Assembly (NCBI GenBank): GCA_950097015.1
Contig: CATNEN010000001.1
Coordinates: 7,249,001-7,313,000 of the forward strand
DNA from: Macrostomum hystrix
Lineage: Eukaryota; Platyhelminthes; Macrostomidae
Reading direction: 5' to 3'
DNA: 64,000 nt
Part shown: positions 18,492 through 30,733 of the stretch, in pieces
Numbering within the stretch: the first letter of the stretch is position 1
Layout: every line of letters begins with the position of its first letter
Notes under the pieces: model-generated
Seen by the model: the letters and a program-made list of their open reading frames with translations, nothing else
Database searches by the model: none
What the model was told of the DNA's origin: nothing
Position numbers and translations under genes: made by a program

Positions 18492-20095
18492 CTACTTAGC
18501 AGCACTGGAAGGTCCAGCAGATGCTGGTCTAGCTGGCACAGGCGGCGGAGGTCGCCTAGGCGCCGAACTAAGCCTGGGCGTACCGGCAGTAGCGCCAGCG
18601 CCAAGACCGCCGCCTCCAGAGCCGATGGCGGCTGCAGCGGCGGCCGTGTCGGCGGCATTAGTCATTAGGCGCTGGCAGTTATTCCACCGGAACCAGGCCT
18701 CCAGTTCCGGCTGGCGCATGTGCTCCAAGAATGGCTCGTAGGGCAGGCGAAAATTCGCTTGTCCGTTGAACGGCGCCTCCCTAGGCAGGAGATTTGCGTC
18801 AACTCGACTGTGCAAAGCGCTGACGCTGTCGCCGTGATTCTGAACCCGATCGACTAGCTTCTTGGACATCAGAGCCGAAGCCAGCTTGAATGAGGCATTG
18901 AAAAACTTTCCACCCTTGATGATGTTCAAAGCTTTGACGCGTACAGGCAGAGCTTTGTTAACAACAGCTCGGAATCGTTTCAGATAGTCGATGTCCAGCT
19001 TGCGCAGTTGTCTCAGACTCAAATCGGACAGGTCCAGCAGAACAGCAATGCCGTTAACCTGAGTGTCCTCTTCGTGTAGAGCGGCTTCTATCACAACGCC
19101 ATTGGCGCGGACTAGTTCCGTGCTGGAGAATCTCGAACAGTCCCAACGGCCCACTCTGTACAGTACCAGACGACGACCTTCAATGTCTCGCTCGGGTAGC
19201 AGAGTCACAATTCCGCTCTCTAGCAGAGGTTGGACGCCAGATGGAGTGAAATTAGCGAATACATCCGGGAATAGATTGCGCACCTGAAGGATGAGAAAAA
19301 AAAGTTAACGACTGTTGAATGACAATTTATTCGACGGTTGAGTGCGTGTATCATAAATACATTCAACTATCCTATATTTAGAGTACAGATTACTCAAAAG
19401 ATCCCAATTGAGTCCAGATCAAACCAGAAGTCCCAATTTGAGTCCAGATCACACCAGAAATCCCAATTTGAGTCCAGATCACACCAGAAATCCCAATTTG
19501 AGTCCAGATCATACCAGAAATCCTAGTTTGAGTCTACATTACACCAGAAATCTCAATTTGAGTTCAGATCACACCAGAAATCCTAGTTTGAGTCTACATT
19601 ACACCAGAAATCCCAATTTGAGTCCAGATCACACCAGAAATCCCAATTTGAGTCCAGAAATCTCAATTTGAGTCCAGAAATTTCAATTTGAGTCCAGAAA
19701 TCCCAATTTGAGTCCATAAATCCCAATTTAACTCCATAAATCCCTATTTAAGTCCAGAAATCCCTATTTGAGTCCATAAATCCCAATTTAAGTCTATAAA
19801 TCCCAATTCTTACCTGCAGATAAGCCCTAATCCTCTGATGCGCGCTCTCCACGTTGAACTTGCGATGGCGCAAGAACTTGATTAGAAAAGCGTCGTCCGT
19901 GCGACAAAATCCGTGCAGCTGAGCGTCCTTAGCAACCAGATCGCGCAGAGCAACCAGAGCCGGGCCTCTAGTAGCGTCGGTTTCGCCGAGTTCTTGCGCG
20001 GCTCTCTGACGAGCCAGCGGCGACAGATTTGACCCGACCGGAGCCGAAGTAGACGCGCCGCTACCGCCGTAATGAATAGACTCAACGCAAAGCAT
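18492..20095 (-). CDS. CRAL-TRIO (alpha-TTP/clavesin-like) protein, gene A
   Basis: Two minus-strand exons, 20095-19814 and 19283-18492, join in phase 0 to 357 residues. Exon 1 holds the CRAL-TRIO N-terminal helical domain: AQELGETDATRGPALVALRD and FLIKFLRHRKFNVESAHQRI, where the charged FLRxRKF motif is typical. Exon 2 begins VRNLFPDVFANF and contains the lipid-binding fold: RRLVLYRVGRWD, VLLDLSDLSLRQL, ALPVRVKALNIIKGGKFFNA and LVDRVQNHGDSVSALHSRV, ending near LLPRE. The family carries hydrophobic ligands such as alpha-tocopherol, retinaldehyde or phosphoinositides between membranes; the ligand here cannot be told. The C-terminal ~65 residues are low complexity (poly-Ala, Gly, Pro-rich) and not part of the family fold. 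Gene B, 1.8 kb upstream on the same strand, is a clear tandem duplicate. The single intron is filled by a 20-30 bp array that starts right after the donor. Confidence 0.9.
19395..19808. repeat. Minisatellite, 20/30 bp unit, in CRAL-TRIO A intron
   Basis: The left part has 30 bp units with core AGTCCAGATCACACCAGAAA. The right part has 20 bp units AGTCCATAAATCCCAATTTA, which look like deletion derivatives. On the gene's strand the array begins within about six bases of the GTAAG donor at 19813. Confidence 0.95.
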
Positions 20096-20695
20096 GATTT
20101 GATTTCAATAGAATAATAGTACACCGAATTGTTAACGATGGCAAAGAGTCCAACTGGAATATAGTGCACAGCTTTATAATCTCGTATTTTTTTATCTCAT
20201 ATCTAGACTTGTCAAAATAAGTAAAAATAATTAATAATAAAATACTCATTTAATGTAAATAACGAGCTGTGTTTAGTAATACATGTATTTACTACAAGTA
20301 ATCATATCGAACAGTTCATTCAGATTTTCTAAATCAAAATTGAGTAGGCGGAAAAATTAAATGTATAAATACTACTTACTGTAAAAACATAAATAGTATA
20401 CTGAGAACATGTGTTTGAGTGTGACACTGGGTATTGCAGAAAGCAATGTTTGCTGTTTAAACGATAAGTTGAAACATTTATTGGAAATAAATATCTTGGC
20501 AGAAGAAAAATGAGCATTAATTCAATAAATAATTAGGAAAACAGGAAATAAAATAATTTTTTAAAAGAGCTCTGAAGACAATTGGCAGATTCTAAAGCAC
20601 CAATTATTAATAGAGAAAGTTTCAATAAAAAAGCGTTAAAAAAACAAAAAATTACGGCTAAAAAAGAAAAAAAGACAAATGAAAAGAACAATACT
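20096..20695. other. 5' flank of CRAL-TRIO gene A
   Basis: AT-rich unique sequence; it presumably contains the promoter. No confident element seen. Confidence 0.4.
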
Positions 20696-20705
20696 TGTGT
20701 TTTGT

Positions 20706-20995
20706 ACGCACATTGGGGCAGCTAAGGTTTGGTTGGGAGGGTGTTGTGTACATTGGGGCAGCTGTGGATTGGTTGGGAGGGTGTTGTGTACATTGGGGCA
20801 GCTGTGGATTGGTTGGGAGGGTGTTGTGTACATTGGGGCAGCTGTGGATTGGTTGGGAGGGTGTTGTGTACATTGGGGCAGCTGTGGATTGGTTGGGAGG
20901 GTGTTGTGTACATTGGGGCAGCTGTGGATTGGTTGGGAGGGTGTTGTGTACATTGGGGCAGCTGTGGATTCGTTGGGAGGGTGTTGTGTACATTT
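20706..20995. repeat. Minisatellite, 41 bp unit (left block)
   Basis: Seven copies with core GGGTGTTGTGTACATTGGGG. The array is interrupted by about 400 bp of unrelated sequence and resumes at 21393. Confidence 0.95.
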
Positions 20996-21392
20996 CCTGT
21001 AAACAATTCGGCTGCTTCTTCGGCGGGTTTTTTGTTCAAAATAGGAGTAGAATCTACCAAAATCGTCCCTATCTCACAAGAGTTAAAGAAACCACCCAGG
21101 AAGAAGCCGATATAACCGTAAATTTTGCGGAAACCGCCGAAGAATCACCCGAACCAGTGGCCCATGGGACAACCAGATAATTATTTACGGGCGATTCCTC
21201 GGCGGTTTCTGAGCATGGAATCTTCCGAACTGGAGGATTCTTTGGGTGATTCCATTTCGCCACCAAGAAGCACCGAGAAAACGCCCAGTTGGGTAGATTC
21301 TAAGCATGGAATCATCAGATTGGTATGGTTGGTTGGTCAGGTCAGATTGGTTCCAACTGGAATCACCCAAAGAAACATCCCTATTTTTTAGC
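20996..21392. other. Unclassified insertion inside a minisatellite, with inverted repeats
   Basis: About 400 bp splits the 41 bp array. Inside it, GAAACCGCCGAAGAATCACC (about 21130) is matched in inverted orientation by GGGCGATTCCTCGGCGGTTT (about 21188), forming a potential stem of about 22 bp with a loop near 40 bp. AGCATGGAATC occurs twice on the plus strand. No ORF or recognised transposon end was found. It may be a foldback or MITE-like element, or a scrambled older sequence. Confidence 0.45.
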
Positions 21393-21605
21393 GGGTTGGG
21401 GCAGCTGTGGATTGGTTGGGAGGGTGTTGTGTACATTGCGGCAACTGTGGATTGGTTGGGAGGGTGTTGTGTACATTGAAGAGGCTGCCTATTGGTTGGG
21501 AGGGTGTTGTGTACATTGGGGAGGCTGCCTATTGGTTGGGAGGGTGTTGTGTACATTGGGGCAGCTGTGGATTGGTATTGGTTGGGAGGGTGTTGTGTAC
21601 CTTGG
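21393..21605. repeat. Minisatellite, 41 bp unit (right block)
   Basis: Five copies of the unit seen at 20706-20995, with variants GGGGAGGCTGCCTATTGG and GCGGCAACTGTGGATTGG. Confidence 0.95.
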
Positions 21606-21881
21606 ACTATTACTCAGACATTAAATTTTTTTAAAGTACAGACGTAAAAAGGCACAAAAGTACTTGGAAAGTTTAGTGACGCATGCGTTCACAAATTATC
21701 GCAGTTCAAAATCGGAAGACGCTTAAAAATGGCCATTAGCAATAGATAATACTGTTTAAATAAAAATTTTTAAATAAATTTAATGTAGCGAAAAAAATTA
21801 CATAAAAATATATTTTGTTATAATTAATTGGGCAATAAATTTAATTCGTATAGTATTTTCCTTTTTTAATTGATTAGCGGA

Positions 21882-24800
21882 TCACCTTTTGGCATCAGCA
21901 GCAGCAGCAGCAGCTGCAGCAGCCGGGTTCTCAATAAATTTCTGCTTATTATTCTCTTCAAACCAGGCATTCCATCGGCCAGTGAGTAGGTCGAATTTTC
22001 TACCCTGACCAAATGGTTGAGTTCTCAGAGCCTGGTCTAGACTAGGGTCCATTGTGCCGCCAAGACAGGGATCTCGCGGCAATAGCCTAGGCTCGATAGC
22101 TTTGTGCAGACTATTCAAACTGGTGCCATGATTCTGCAGCCGCTGACGCATCTTAGATGATAATAGGAAGCTCAATAAGCGAAATGCCACATCAAATATT
22201 CGGCCAGCTCTCACTATGTGAATCTGTTTAACTCGCACTGGCAACGCCTTCGAGATCACTTCGTGTATGCGGTTAAGGTAGGAGTCGCGTTGCAGATTGC
22301 GAATCTGATGCCACTTTAGGCCGTGCAGGTCTAGGATTATCGACACGCCATTCACCTGAGCAAGCGTTTCACGGTTAGGGGATTACATATAATACAAGCT
22401 GATGGAATGAATCTAGGATCATAGAATTCTTACAGATATTTCTAATACTAAAAGGAACATGTTTAGAATACTCGTGACGTGAAGATAAGAAGTCTCCTAC
22501 TAACTCATGACCAGTTCCAGCCATGACGCTCACTGACTCATGACCAGTTCCAGCCATGACCCTCACTGACTCATGACCAGTTCCAGCCATGACCCTCACT
22601 GACCCATGACCAGTTCCAGCCATGACCCTCACTGACTCATGACCGGTTCCTGCCATGACCCTCACTGACTCATGACCGGTTCCTGCCATGACCCTCACTG
22701 ACTCATGACCAGTTCCAGCCATGACTCTCACTGACCCATGACCAGTTCCAGCCATGACCCTCACTGACTCATGACCAGTTCCAGCCATGACCCTCACTGA
22801 CTAATGACCGGTTCCAGCCATGACACTCACTGACTCATGACCAGTTCCAGCCATGACCCTCACTGACTCATGACCAGTTCCAGCCATGACCCTCACTGAC
22901 TCATGACCAGTTCCAGCCATGACCCTCACTGACTCATGACCAGTTCCAGCCATGACCCTCACTGACCCATGACCAGTTCCAGCCATGACCCTCACTGACT
23001 CATGACCGGTTCCTGCCATGACCCTCACTGACTCATGACCAGTTCCAGCCATGACTCTCACTGACCCATGACCAGTTCCAGCCATGACCCTCACTGACTC
23101 ATGACCAGTTCCAGCCATGACCCTCACTGACTAATGACCGGTTCCAGCCATGACCCTCACTGACTCATGACCAGTTCCAGCCATGACTCTCACTGACCCA
23201 TGACCAGTTCCAGCCATGACCCTCACTGACTCATGACCAGTTCCAGCCATGACCCTCACTGACTAATGACCAGTTCCAGCAATGACCCTCACTGACTCAT
23301 GACCAGTTCCAGCCATGACCCTCACTGACTCATGACCAGTTCCAGCCATGACCCTCACTGACTCATGACTAGTTCCAGCCATGACCCTCACTGACTCAAG
23401 ACCAGTTCCAGCCATGACCCTGACTCATGACCATTTCCAGCCATGACCCTGACTCATGACCAGTTACAGCCATGACCCTGACTCATGACCAGTTGGATAG
23501 GCCTTATCCCACCGAGCTCAACGTGACTCACCTGAGTCTCCTCTTCCTGCAGTGCCGCCTCCATGAGTACGCCGACAGTTCTGAGCAGTTCAGTACGCGA
23601 CACCCTGTCGCAGTCCCATTCGCCAACGCGGCACAGAACTAGAAGCCGGCCTTCGGCGTCGCGTTCAGGCAGCAGGCAGAATAGGCTGGGATGACTCTCT
23701 AAGACTGGTCGAATTCCCTCCGGATTGAAGTTGGTAAACACATCGGCCAAGTGATTGCGAACCTGTTAGAGTTTAACGAACTGTTAATTACAGTTTTAGC
23801 AAATCTTAAATGCCAATTACGACTAGAAAAGTATGCAGGCTTCAGAAATTCTAAATTTCTATTTCACTTGTTTTAAATAACTAAACTATTAACTTAACAA
23901 GCTATTATTGATTTAACACAATTTTCACATTAGGAGATATTTTACTCCCTCAGATTTAACTTCCCTAGAATTATTTTCGAAGGTTCAACTTGCTATACAT
24001 AATTTCTTAGAAAAAAATATTTTGTTGACGATAGGCTTTTTAAAAGCCTTACTTCCTGTAGTTAATTAGATAATTACGCATATAGACGTTTCAATTGCAG
24101 TCTCTCACAATCCAACAGTTTCTCTAAAGTCTAAGAATTAATATGTGCATATGTGCAATACAAATTTATATATAAACATCTAATACACTTTAATATAGTC
24201 TTCTAAAAGCAGCAGAGACTAAAAAACACACTTTTCATTTGATAATTTAGCATAAAATTTATTAAATAAACAATCACGAATAAAACACGAGATATTGGGC
24301 TCTTAATATTCAACGCCCAGATACGAAACACTCAATGATTAGATAACTCAAGTAAATAAATGTCAACACATTCCAAATAGAGAGAGAGTTTGAAACTAGA
24401 TAAATGACTGGCTTTATAGTATGATGAAGCTTTATATTATTATGGTCCAAAAATAACATTGCGAAAATACAAATGTCATTAAAAAATAGTCACGAAAGAA
24501 ATTTGAGACCGCGAAAGATGTGCTTTGGTGAAGAGTGTGAAAATTAGTCAGATAGTGAGAGATAGAAAATGGTAGTCAGGAAGTGAGAGCCAAGAAACAA
24601 GTGTCAGGAAGTGAGAGTCAGGAAGTGAGAGTCAGGAAGTGAGAGTCAAGAAACAAGTGTCAGGAAGTGAGAGTCAAGAAACAAGTGTCAGGAAGTGAGA
24701 GTCAAGAAACAAGTGTCAGGAAGTGAGAGCCAAGAAACAAGTGTCAGGAAGAGAGTGTCAAGAAACAAGTGTCAGGAAGTGAGAGTCAAGAAACAAGAGT

Positions 24801-25539
24801 CAGGTAGTGAGAGTCAGGAAGTGAGAGACGGGAGGTGAGAGTCAGGAAGTGAGAGTCAGGAAGTGAGAGCCAAGAAACAAGTGTCAGGAAGTGAGAGTCA
24901 CGAAGTGAGAGTCAAGAAACAAGTGTCAGGAATTGAGAGTCAAGAAACAAGTGTCAGGAAGTGAGAGTCAAGAAACACGTGTCAGGAAGTGAGAGTCAAG
25001 AAACAAGTGTCAGGAAGTGAGAGTCAAGAAACAAGTGTCAGGAAGTTAGAGTCAAGAAACAAGTGTCAGGAAGTGAGAGTCAAGAAACAAGTGTCAGGAA
25101 GTGAGAGTCAAGAAGTGAGAGACGGAAGGTGGGAGTCAGGAAGTGAGTCAGTAGCTTCGAAGTTTATCAGGAAGTGGCGGTATAGAATAATTCAAACACT
25201 GATAGCCATAAACGCACGGATCCTCACCTGGAGATAAGCTCTAATTCGCTGATGGGCACTCTCTACATTTAACTTTCTATGCCGCAGGAATTTAATTAGG
25301 AAAGCATAATCAGTGCGACAATCCAGTTGCGGGTCGTAGAGAATTAAATCTCGCAAAGTAGCTAGCGATTGGCTCCGAGTAGAATCTGTCTCGCCTAGCT
25401 CAACAGCTGCTCGTTGGAGGGTGAACTCCGACAGATTCGAACCTACAACCTCCGCAGCTGGCGTGTTAGCATACACTAGATTTATTGCCTCATCAGTTGC
25501 TGGATGTTCTGGTGAGAATGAGTCGCCTTCACTAGACAT
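21882..25539 (-). CDS. CRAL-TRIO (alpha-TTP/clavesin-like) protein, gene B
   Basis: Three minus-strand exons, 25539-25228, 23762-23532 and 22355-21882, join in phase 0 throughout to 338 residues. Donors are GTGAGG and GTGAGT. Exon 1 (FLIKFLRHRKLNVESAHQRI) is the CRAL-TRIO N-terminal domain. Exon 2 begins VRNHLADVFTNF and includes GRLLVLCRVGEWDCDRVS. Exon 3 begins VNGVSIILDLHGLKWHQI and contains ALPVRVKQIHIVRAGRIFDV and MRQRLQNHGTSLNSLHKAI. It is homologous over its length to gene A, but an extra intron splits the conserved block EETQ|VNG, which is continuous in gene A. The likely role is intracellular carriage of a hydrophobic ligand. The C-terminus ends in a polyalanine run and KR. Both introns contain minisatellites. 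The start is head-to-head with the RhoGEF locus. Confidence 0.92.
22498..23490. repeat. Minisatellite, 33 bp unit, in CRAL-TRIO B intron 2
   Basis: About 30 copies with core TGACCAGTTCCAGCCATGAC, with CCGGTTCCTGCC variants recurring in blocks. On the gene's strand each unit reads TCAGTGAGGGTCATGGCTGG, which contains a donor-like CA|GTGAGG. The array occupies nearly the whole intron that gene A lacks. Confidence 0.95.
23763..24570. other. CRAL-TRIO B intron 1, unique part
   Basis: AT-rich intronic sequence upstream of the 28 bp array; no feature recognised. Confidence 0.5.
24575..25155. repeat. Minisatellite, 28 bp unit (with 14 bp sub-units), in CRAL-TRIO B intron 1
   Basis: About 22 units built from AAGAAACAAGTGTCAGGAAG and GTCAGGAAGTGAGA modules in varying order. 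Confidence 0.93.
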
Positions 25540-25689
25540 TGTAATTTAATATTTTAGGTCTTCTATTTTAGATTTCTAAAGGAATAGACGAGAATAGCAT
25601 AAAATTGCTGCAAAATATTCAGTTGGTTAGTAAAAATATTGTCTGGAATAAGTTTAAGTTCTTACCGTCTTACTATGTAATTAGGGGGC

Positions 25690-25960
25690 TCTTGCGTAGT
25701 AATTTGAGCATTGGATTCACGACTTAAAGGTCAGGGGTTCGATTCCCGCCTTCACTGGAACAATTTTTCCCCTTTTACAAAGACACTAAACTCTAGATTG
25801 CTACAGTTCAGCCCGCTGTTAAATGGGCACCAGGATTAGGTCTGTGAAAATTCAGGGTTGAGAGTGGCTTCCCCCAGTCCATGGACTGAAAAGCCATGTG
25901 AAGGTTTTATAATGAAAATTATTAGCAGCTGACAGCTTAGGTGGCTGTTGGCTGCACATC
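25690..25960 (+). mobile_element. SINE-like, family 3 (tRNA-derived)
   Basis: TTTGAGCATTGGATTCACGA (A-box region) and GGGGTTCGATTCCCGCC (B box) are followed by CACTGGAACAATTTTT and AAGACACT. The B box and the TGGAACAA follow-on match the 5815-5905 and 52880-53010 copies. The anticodon-arm region is too degraded for a functional tRNA. The body probably extends to about 25960, but the 3' end is unclear. Confidence 0.6.
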
Positions 25961-28340
25961 TGAGACAATAAGGGGCAGTTTGAATAAGTAATTTATGACT
26001 TATTATGTACATATAAAAATCCAAGAGACTTTAGAAATACACTTTTAGAAGCATCCACTCCTGAATGGATACCTAGCTAATGCTGGTACAAATTCAACTT
26101 AACATGGATGTAACTAGGTTACTAATGTACTACCCAGTCTAAGTAGTCCTATATGTATTGGAGCACACAAGACCATATATTGAATTATAACTGACTATCA
26201 CACTGACAAAACCCAAATTTAAATGTAAACCTAAAAATGTTAAAAAATTTTACTTGCTAAAAACTTCAACTAACTTCATCAAACATTGTTTAAATTTGAT
26301 AAAATGTTAGGTAAAGAGAATAATAATTAAAGAGCAAAATAGCCCAAATACTATAAGGGCCAGTTCTCTTAAAGGTCTTAGGTCACTGTGTGCTTGGCCT
26401 GTTTCAGAGAGACATGCAACATTGTTGGCTGTCATAACTGACATATTTGTAGCAAGTCAAGGATCCTTCTTATCATCAACCAAATGGTGCTCTTAGGAAC
26501 ATACATCATCACTGACCAATGGGCTACATACAACACATTAGCTAGTCATCTAAAGTTCTTACCATTTATTGCACTTCTAGGACCCCAACCAAGAGGCCTA
26601 CTCTATCAGTATTGAAGGCATGTGGACTAGGCCGCCCATGTCCTATAGCAGGCATTTGAGCCATGGCATAATCAATAGGGTAATGTATCATCAACCAAAC
26701 AAGAATGTGTATTTTTTTTACTTCAAACTTAAGCTACAGATTTTCTATTTAAGATATGATGATAAATCAAAAGCCAAGTTATAGAAAACAGTTACATCTT
26801 TCTAAAAAGTATCTACTTTTGCTATTTTGTCAAATAGAATAAAAGTTATTCCTGCTTTTTATCTAAAACCGAACAATGATTTTCATGTATCTTCAAATCA
26901 AACAGAGAATTTGATGTTTGGTTTTATAATTTGAGTGAGTGGTTTATTCTTATTTTAAGGAGTAAACTATCATGAATTATGTCATTTGAAAGCATTTTTC
27001 ATGTTCTATAAATAACTACATTTATGGTCATTTAATTGGCAAGCAACCACATACAATCTTCGTCTAAAGTACATACTGAAAAAATGTTGGTAAAAAGTAT
27101 GCTTTTGCAATAAAAATTTCTACTGAAACATCTATATCTTTCTTTCCTCTTATTGCTTCATTGCACATCATGCCTCAGCTTGTAGATAATTTCTTCAACT
27201 TTCAAATTAGTTGTTCTGTGAAACACAATAGCTTGTTTCTGTCTTGCATGAGACCAAGGAAGGAGTCAAAATTCTTGTTCGGTTTTGAAGATACACTGTT
27301 CGGTTGATGATACATTACCCTAGCCTATTTGAAATGTACCACTTGTACCAAATGTTCATGTGGCACAATGCTTTACTAGACCATCAATTCAGCATCACAC
27401 TTTAATGGATTATTAATTATTATCTAGTCTGATCTGACTAAAATGTCCTTACTTTCCTGGCTTATTATTTTTTAGAAAGTAAAAAATGAGTTAAAATAAT
27501 TTAGAGCTGTAAAAAAGATTGCCATGTAATGTAAATCATGATAATGTAATATACACTTTGTACTAGAATGTAATGTGAATGTCTTAGAATTTATAACTTT
27601 TTATAATGCTAGGATTTTTCTGAAAGTTTTGGAGCTAATAAGTAGCCTTTAAATATGCATAGCCAACCAAACATTTTCATTTCCAAACATTGCTAATAGT
27701 TGCATCTGTCACACTGAAGGGCATACTGCGTAGCAACAACCAACTACATGGCAAACATGTAGGTACCAATAACAAGGCTAGTTAGACAAGTCTTAGGCCT
27801 AGTGCCCTCAACTCTGATAAGTGATAAAATAGAAAAAAAATTTATTGTCACAATGAGACCTTGCAGCCATCAGCCACACAGTGGCTCATAAGAGGGGGAA
27901 GTGTCAAAAATGTCAAATGTAAATGTAGCTGCATTATCCTTAGGCTAACTGAAACTGATTAGCACTTTCAAATTAAAAACTGAAATAGCAAATAAAATTT
28001 GGCCTGGTGCTCTTTTGTTGTAAAGGAACAGATAGGCCTAGTGTTAGCAGAGAGGATAGCTTTCCTTATATCATGGAAGTTAGATAATTAGTAAATACAA
28101 TTATTAAAAAAGTATATATTTTTAGCGACATGGAAAAAGTTTACAACATATCCTTGAAAAGTCACTCGTCAGTCGTCTATACAGCGAACAGCGAAGCCAA
28201 ATTTTTTAGACAAACCAAGTTCAAATTATATTAGACAAACTATAGACGATACATAACAAAAGTAACTAATTTGCAACAAAAATACTTTTTGCTATGACTA
28301 TTGTCATTACTGCTGCTGTGTAAATTTTATGTTAATCTGA
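25961..28340. other. Long unique region, repeat-poor
   Basis: About 2.4 kb of AT-rich sequence with no arrays and no convincing ORFs. It contains upstream sequence of CRAL-TRIO B and of the RhoGEF gene, and any distal promoter elements of both. Confidence 0.4.
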
Positions 28341-28359
28341 TAAGCGTGCTTAAAAACAG
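28140..28359 (+). promoter_or_regulatory. Candidate 5' untranslated exon of the RhoGEF gene
   Basis: A strong donor, AAACAG|GTAAGTCC, ends a possible leader exon at 28359. A good acceptor, TTTTATTGCAG at 30668-30678, precedes the RhoGEF ATG by 55 bp. Joining them removes a 2.3 kb intron. The 5' boundary of the exon is not determinable. Trans-splicing onto the acceptor at 30678 is an alternative. Confidence 0.35.
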
Positions 28360-30678
28360 GTAAGTCCTAGATTTATTAACTCATCGCGCGCTGCGCTACA
28401 CGCGCGAATGGCTGGCTCCATTTTGTTGCACAACAAACTAATTAGTGCTGTACGACGTATGTGTTTCTGCAAACCCGTTTTTTGCTGTTTCACCACGCTC
28501 TCGAAGCTCTTTTTATGCGTGATGCACAGAATGCATGTTATATATATCTCTATTATTACTATTATAATCTATCTATAGTACTCGTGATTTCGATATTTGC
28601 GAATAGACTAACCCAGTAAATACTTAAGTGACGTTAAGTCTAGGCCTAATTTAAATTAAAATTTTAGATTGTCTAATTTAAAAAGGTCTTATTTAAAAAT
28701 AGTATAATTAGCAAACTGTTGTGACTCTAAGCCCTTAACAATGCTTGGCCTACGCCTAGGTCTTGTTTGGGTTGCATACACACACTTAGCTTGTAGCTTC
28801 AGCTTGCTAGTATTTAATTCATTGCACCTTGAATAGGTAGCTGACTGTATATGAGCAGTCACTTAAATACTAGTCCTAGCTGCCTAGACTCTAGGCCTAA
28901 ATATCATCATAATTTTAAACATAAACTCCAAACATAATTTGGCTTATGTTTAAGTCCTATGGCTTATTATAGGTATGCAATTTATTGCTCATTTATTGAT
29001 AGGCCTAGGGCAATAACATAAGTAGTAGGCCTTGAGGGCCTATTTGTATTTTTTGTAGCAACTATATTCTAGAAAAAAGTTAACTATATATAGCGCCTAA
29101 TAATAGATATTTACAAATTAACAACATAATTACTTGTCTTAGGTATAGGCCTATTTATGATATATTTTTTTTACAGAAGGCTGAGAGCCTAAGACTTTTT
29201 AGTAAAGACATTAATAAGTATTTTAAACATTCATTTTGATTTAATGAATAGGCCTTTAAACTGATATAGGAAGTCCATTGTAAAAAACTAATGGCTGTGG
29301 ATTAGAGCACTATGAATCAGTAAAAGGCATTAAGCATAGCAGATGTATATCTAGGCGTCCATATTCAAGAAATTTGCTTTTATTATTTAGGGCATTTTTG
29401 GGCAGAAATTTAAAGTTTTCCGAAGTATCAGCATAGATTTTAAAAGTGGTAAAAGCAACAGGGCAGAAAAATATGCAATACTCATAGGTGGGTTTAGGAA
29501 CAATCACATTTGTGATAGTGCACTCCTCAATACACAAGACAGTGTATGCAGTTTGAACAAAATTGATTAGATGAGGGGCCTACAAAATGATCAAATTAGC
29601 AGGATAAGACTGCTAAGGTGCATAGCAATGTGCCAGATCCTTTCATGGTGCAACCAAGTCTGAAGAGTGACAGCAGATTAGACCTCTATGCACATTCTTG
29701 TAATTCTCTTTCTTGATACCAGAGACACCAGTGGTATAGAATTTTGCCTCAATTAGTGACTCACATGACAACACACAATAAGGTCCTTGCAACTATCATG
29801 GAAAACAGCTACATCTTACAAAGGCAGACACCTTCAATTGCAATAGAAACCAATTGCAATTGCAATACAAATAAAAATTGTCTTGAGATCTAGTAGAGGC
29901 ACATAAAGGGCCACACATATAATGATATAATCACATAATATAATATTTTGTCAGATTATAATTTGAGCATCTACACTCTACAGAGCACAGGTGGCAAGAA
30001 CTGCAAACACTTATAAGCGCATTCATGTGTTCTGCTTGTAGAAAAAATGCACCTAATAGACAATATTTAATTTATTTATCTTTATTAATCCAAAAATAAA
30101 TTAAACCAAAAGATCACAGCAACTTGTATATTGTAAGCTTTGATACATTGACAAAAATGTGTCATAACTATACGTGTACCCAAATTCAAGCCCTAAACAT
30201 TTTCGGTTTTAATTATTTTTATTTTTTTAATTATTTGGTTTTTCACAGCTTCATGTGAGCTGCCTATTTAGGTATTCCTTTATAATGAGGCCTAAGATCT
30301 TAATAATAGTACAAAAAAGGCTAAAAACCCAATATTGACCAGCTTTAAATACTTGAATTGGTTCATTGACCATAGTGCATGAAGTGTCTTATCTGAATTA
30401 TTGGGTCTCTGGATCAGGTCAATAGAGCTTATAGGACATGTCAACTATAGAAGTTAACAAGAGATGCTTTATAGCACAGTATATTTCCAAGGAATAAAAA
30501 GTTTCTAGTTCACTATTTGAGAAATTCAGTAAAATTCGTAGCCTAAGTTAACTTTTATGTTCTAGCAAAGAAGTATTAGTTTCATTGAAAATGGTTAACT
30601 AAACAAGTTTGCAAGATTTATTGCTATATTGCAAATTTATGAAATAAACATTACTTATTCTTTTCAATTTTATTGCAG
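28360..30678. other. Repeat-free region before the RhoGEF start (possible leader intron)
   Basis: No minisatellite and no ORF above 75 codons on either strand. I looked for the missing BRCT domains of Ect2 here and found no candidate coding exon. Confidence 0.4.
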
Positions 30679-30733
30679 CAAAGGTCAACAAAATTGTAAA
30701 ATTTAACAAATAAATATATTTAAATACAATACA

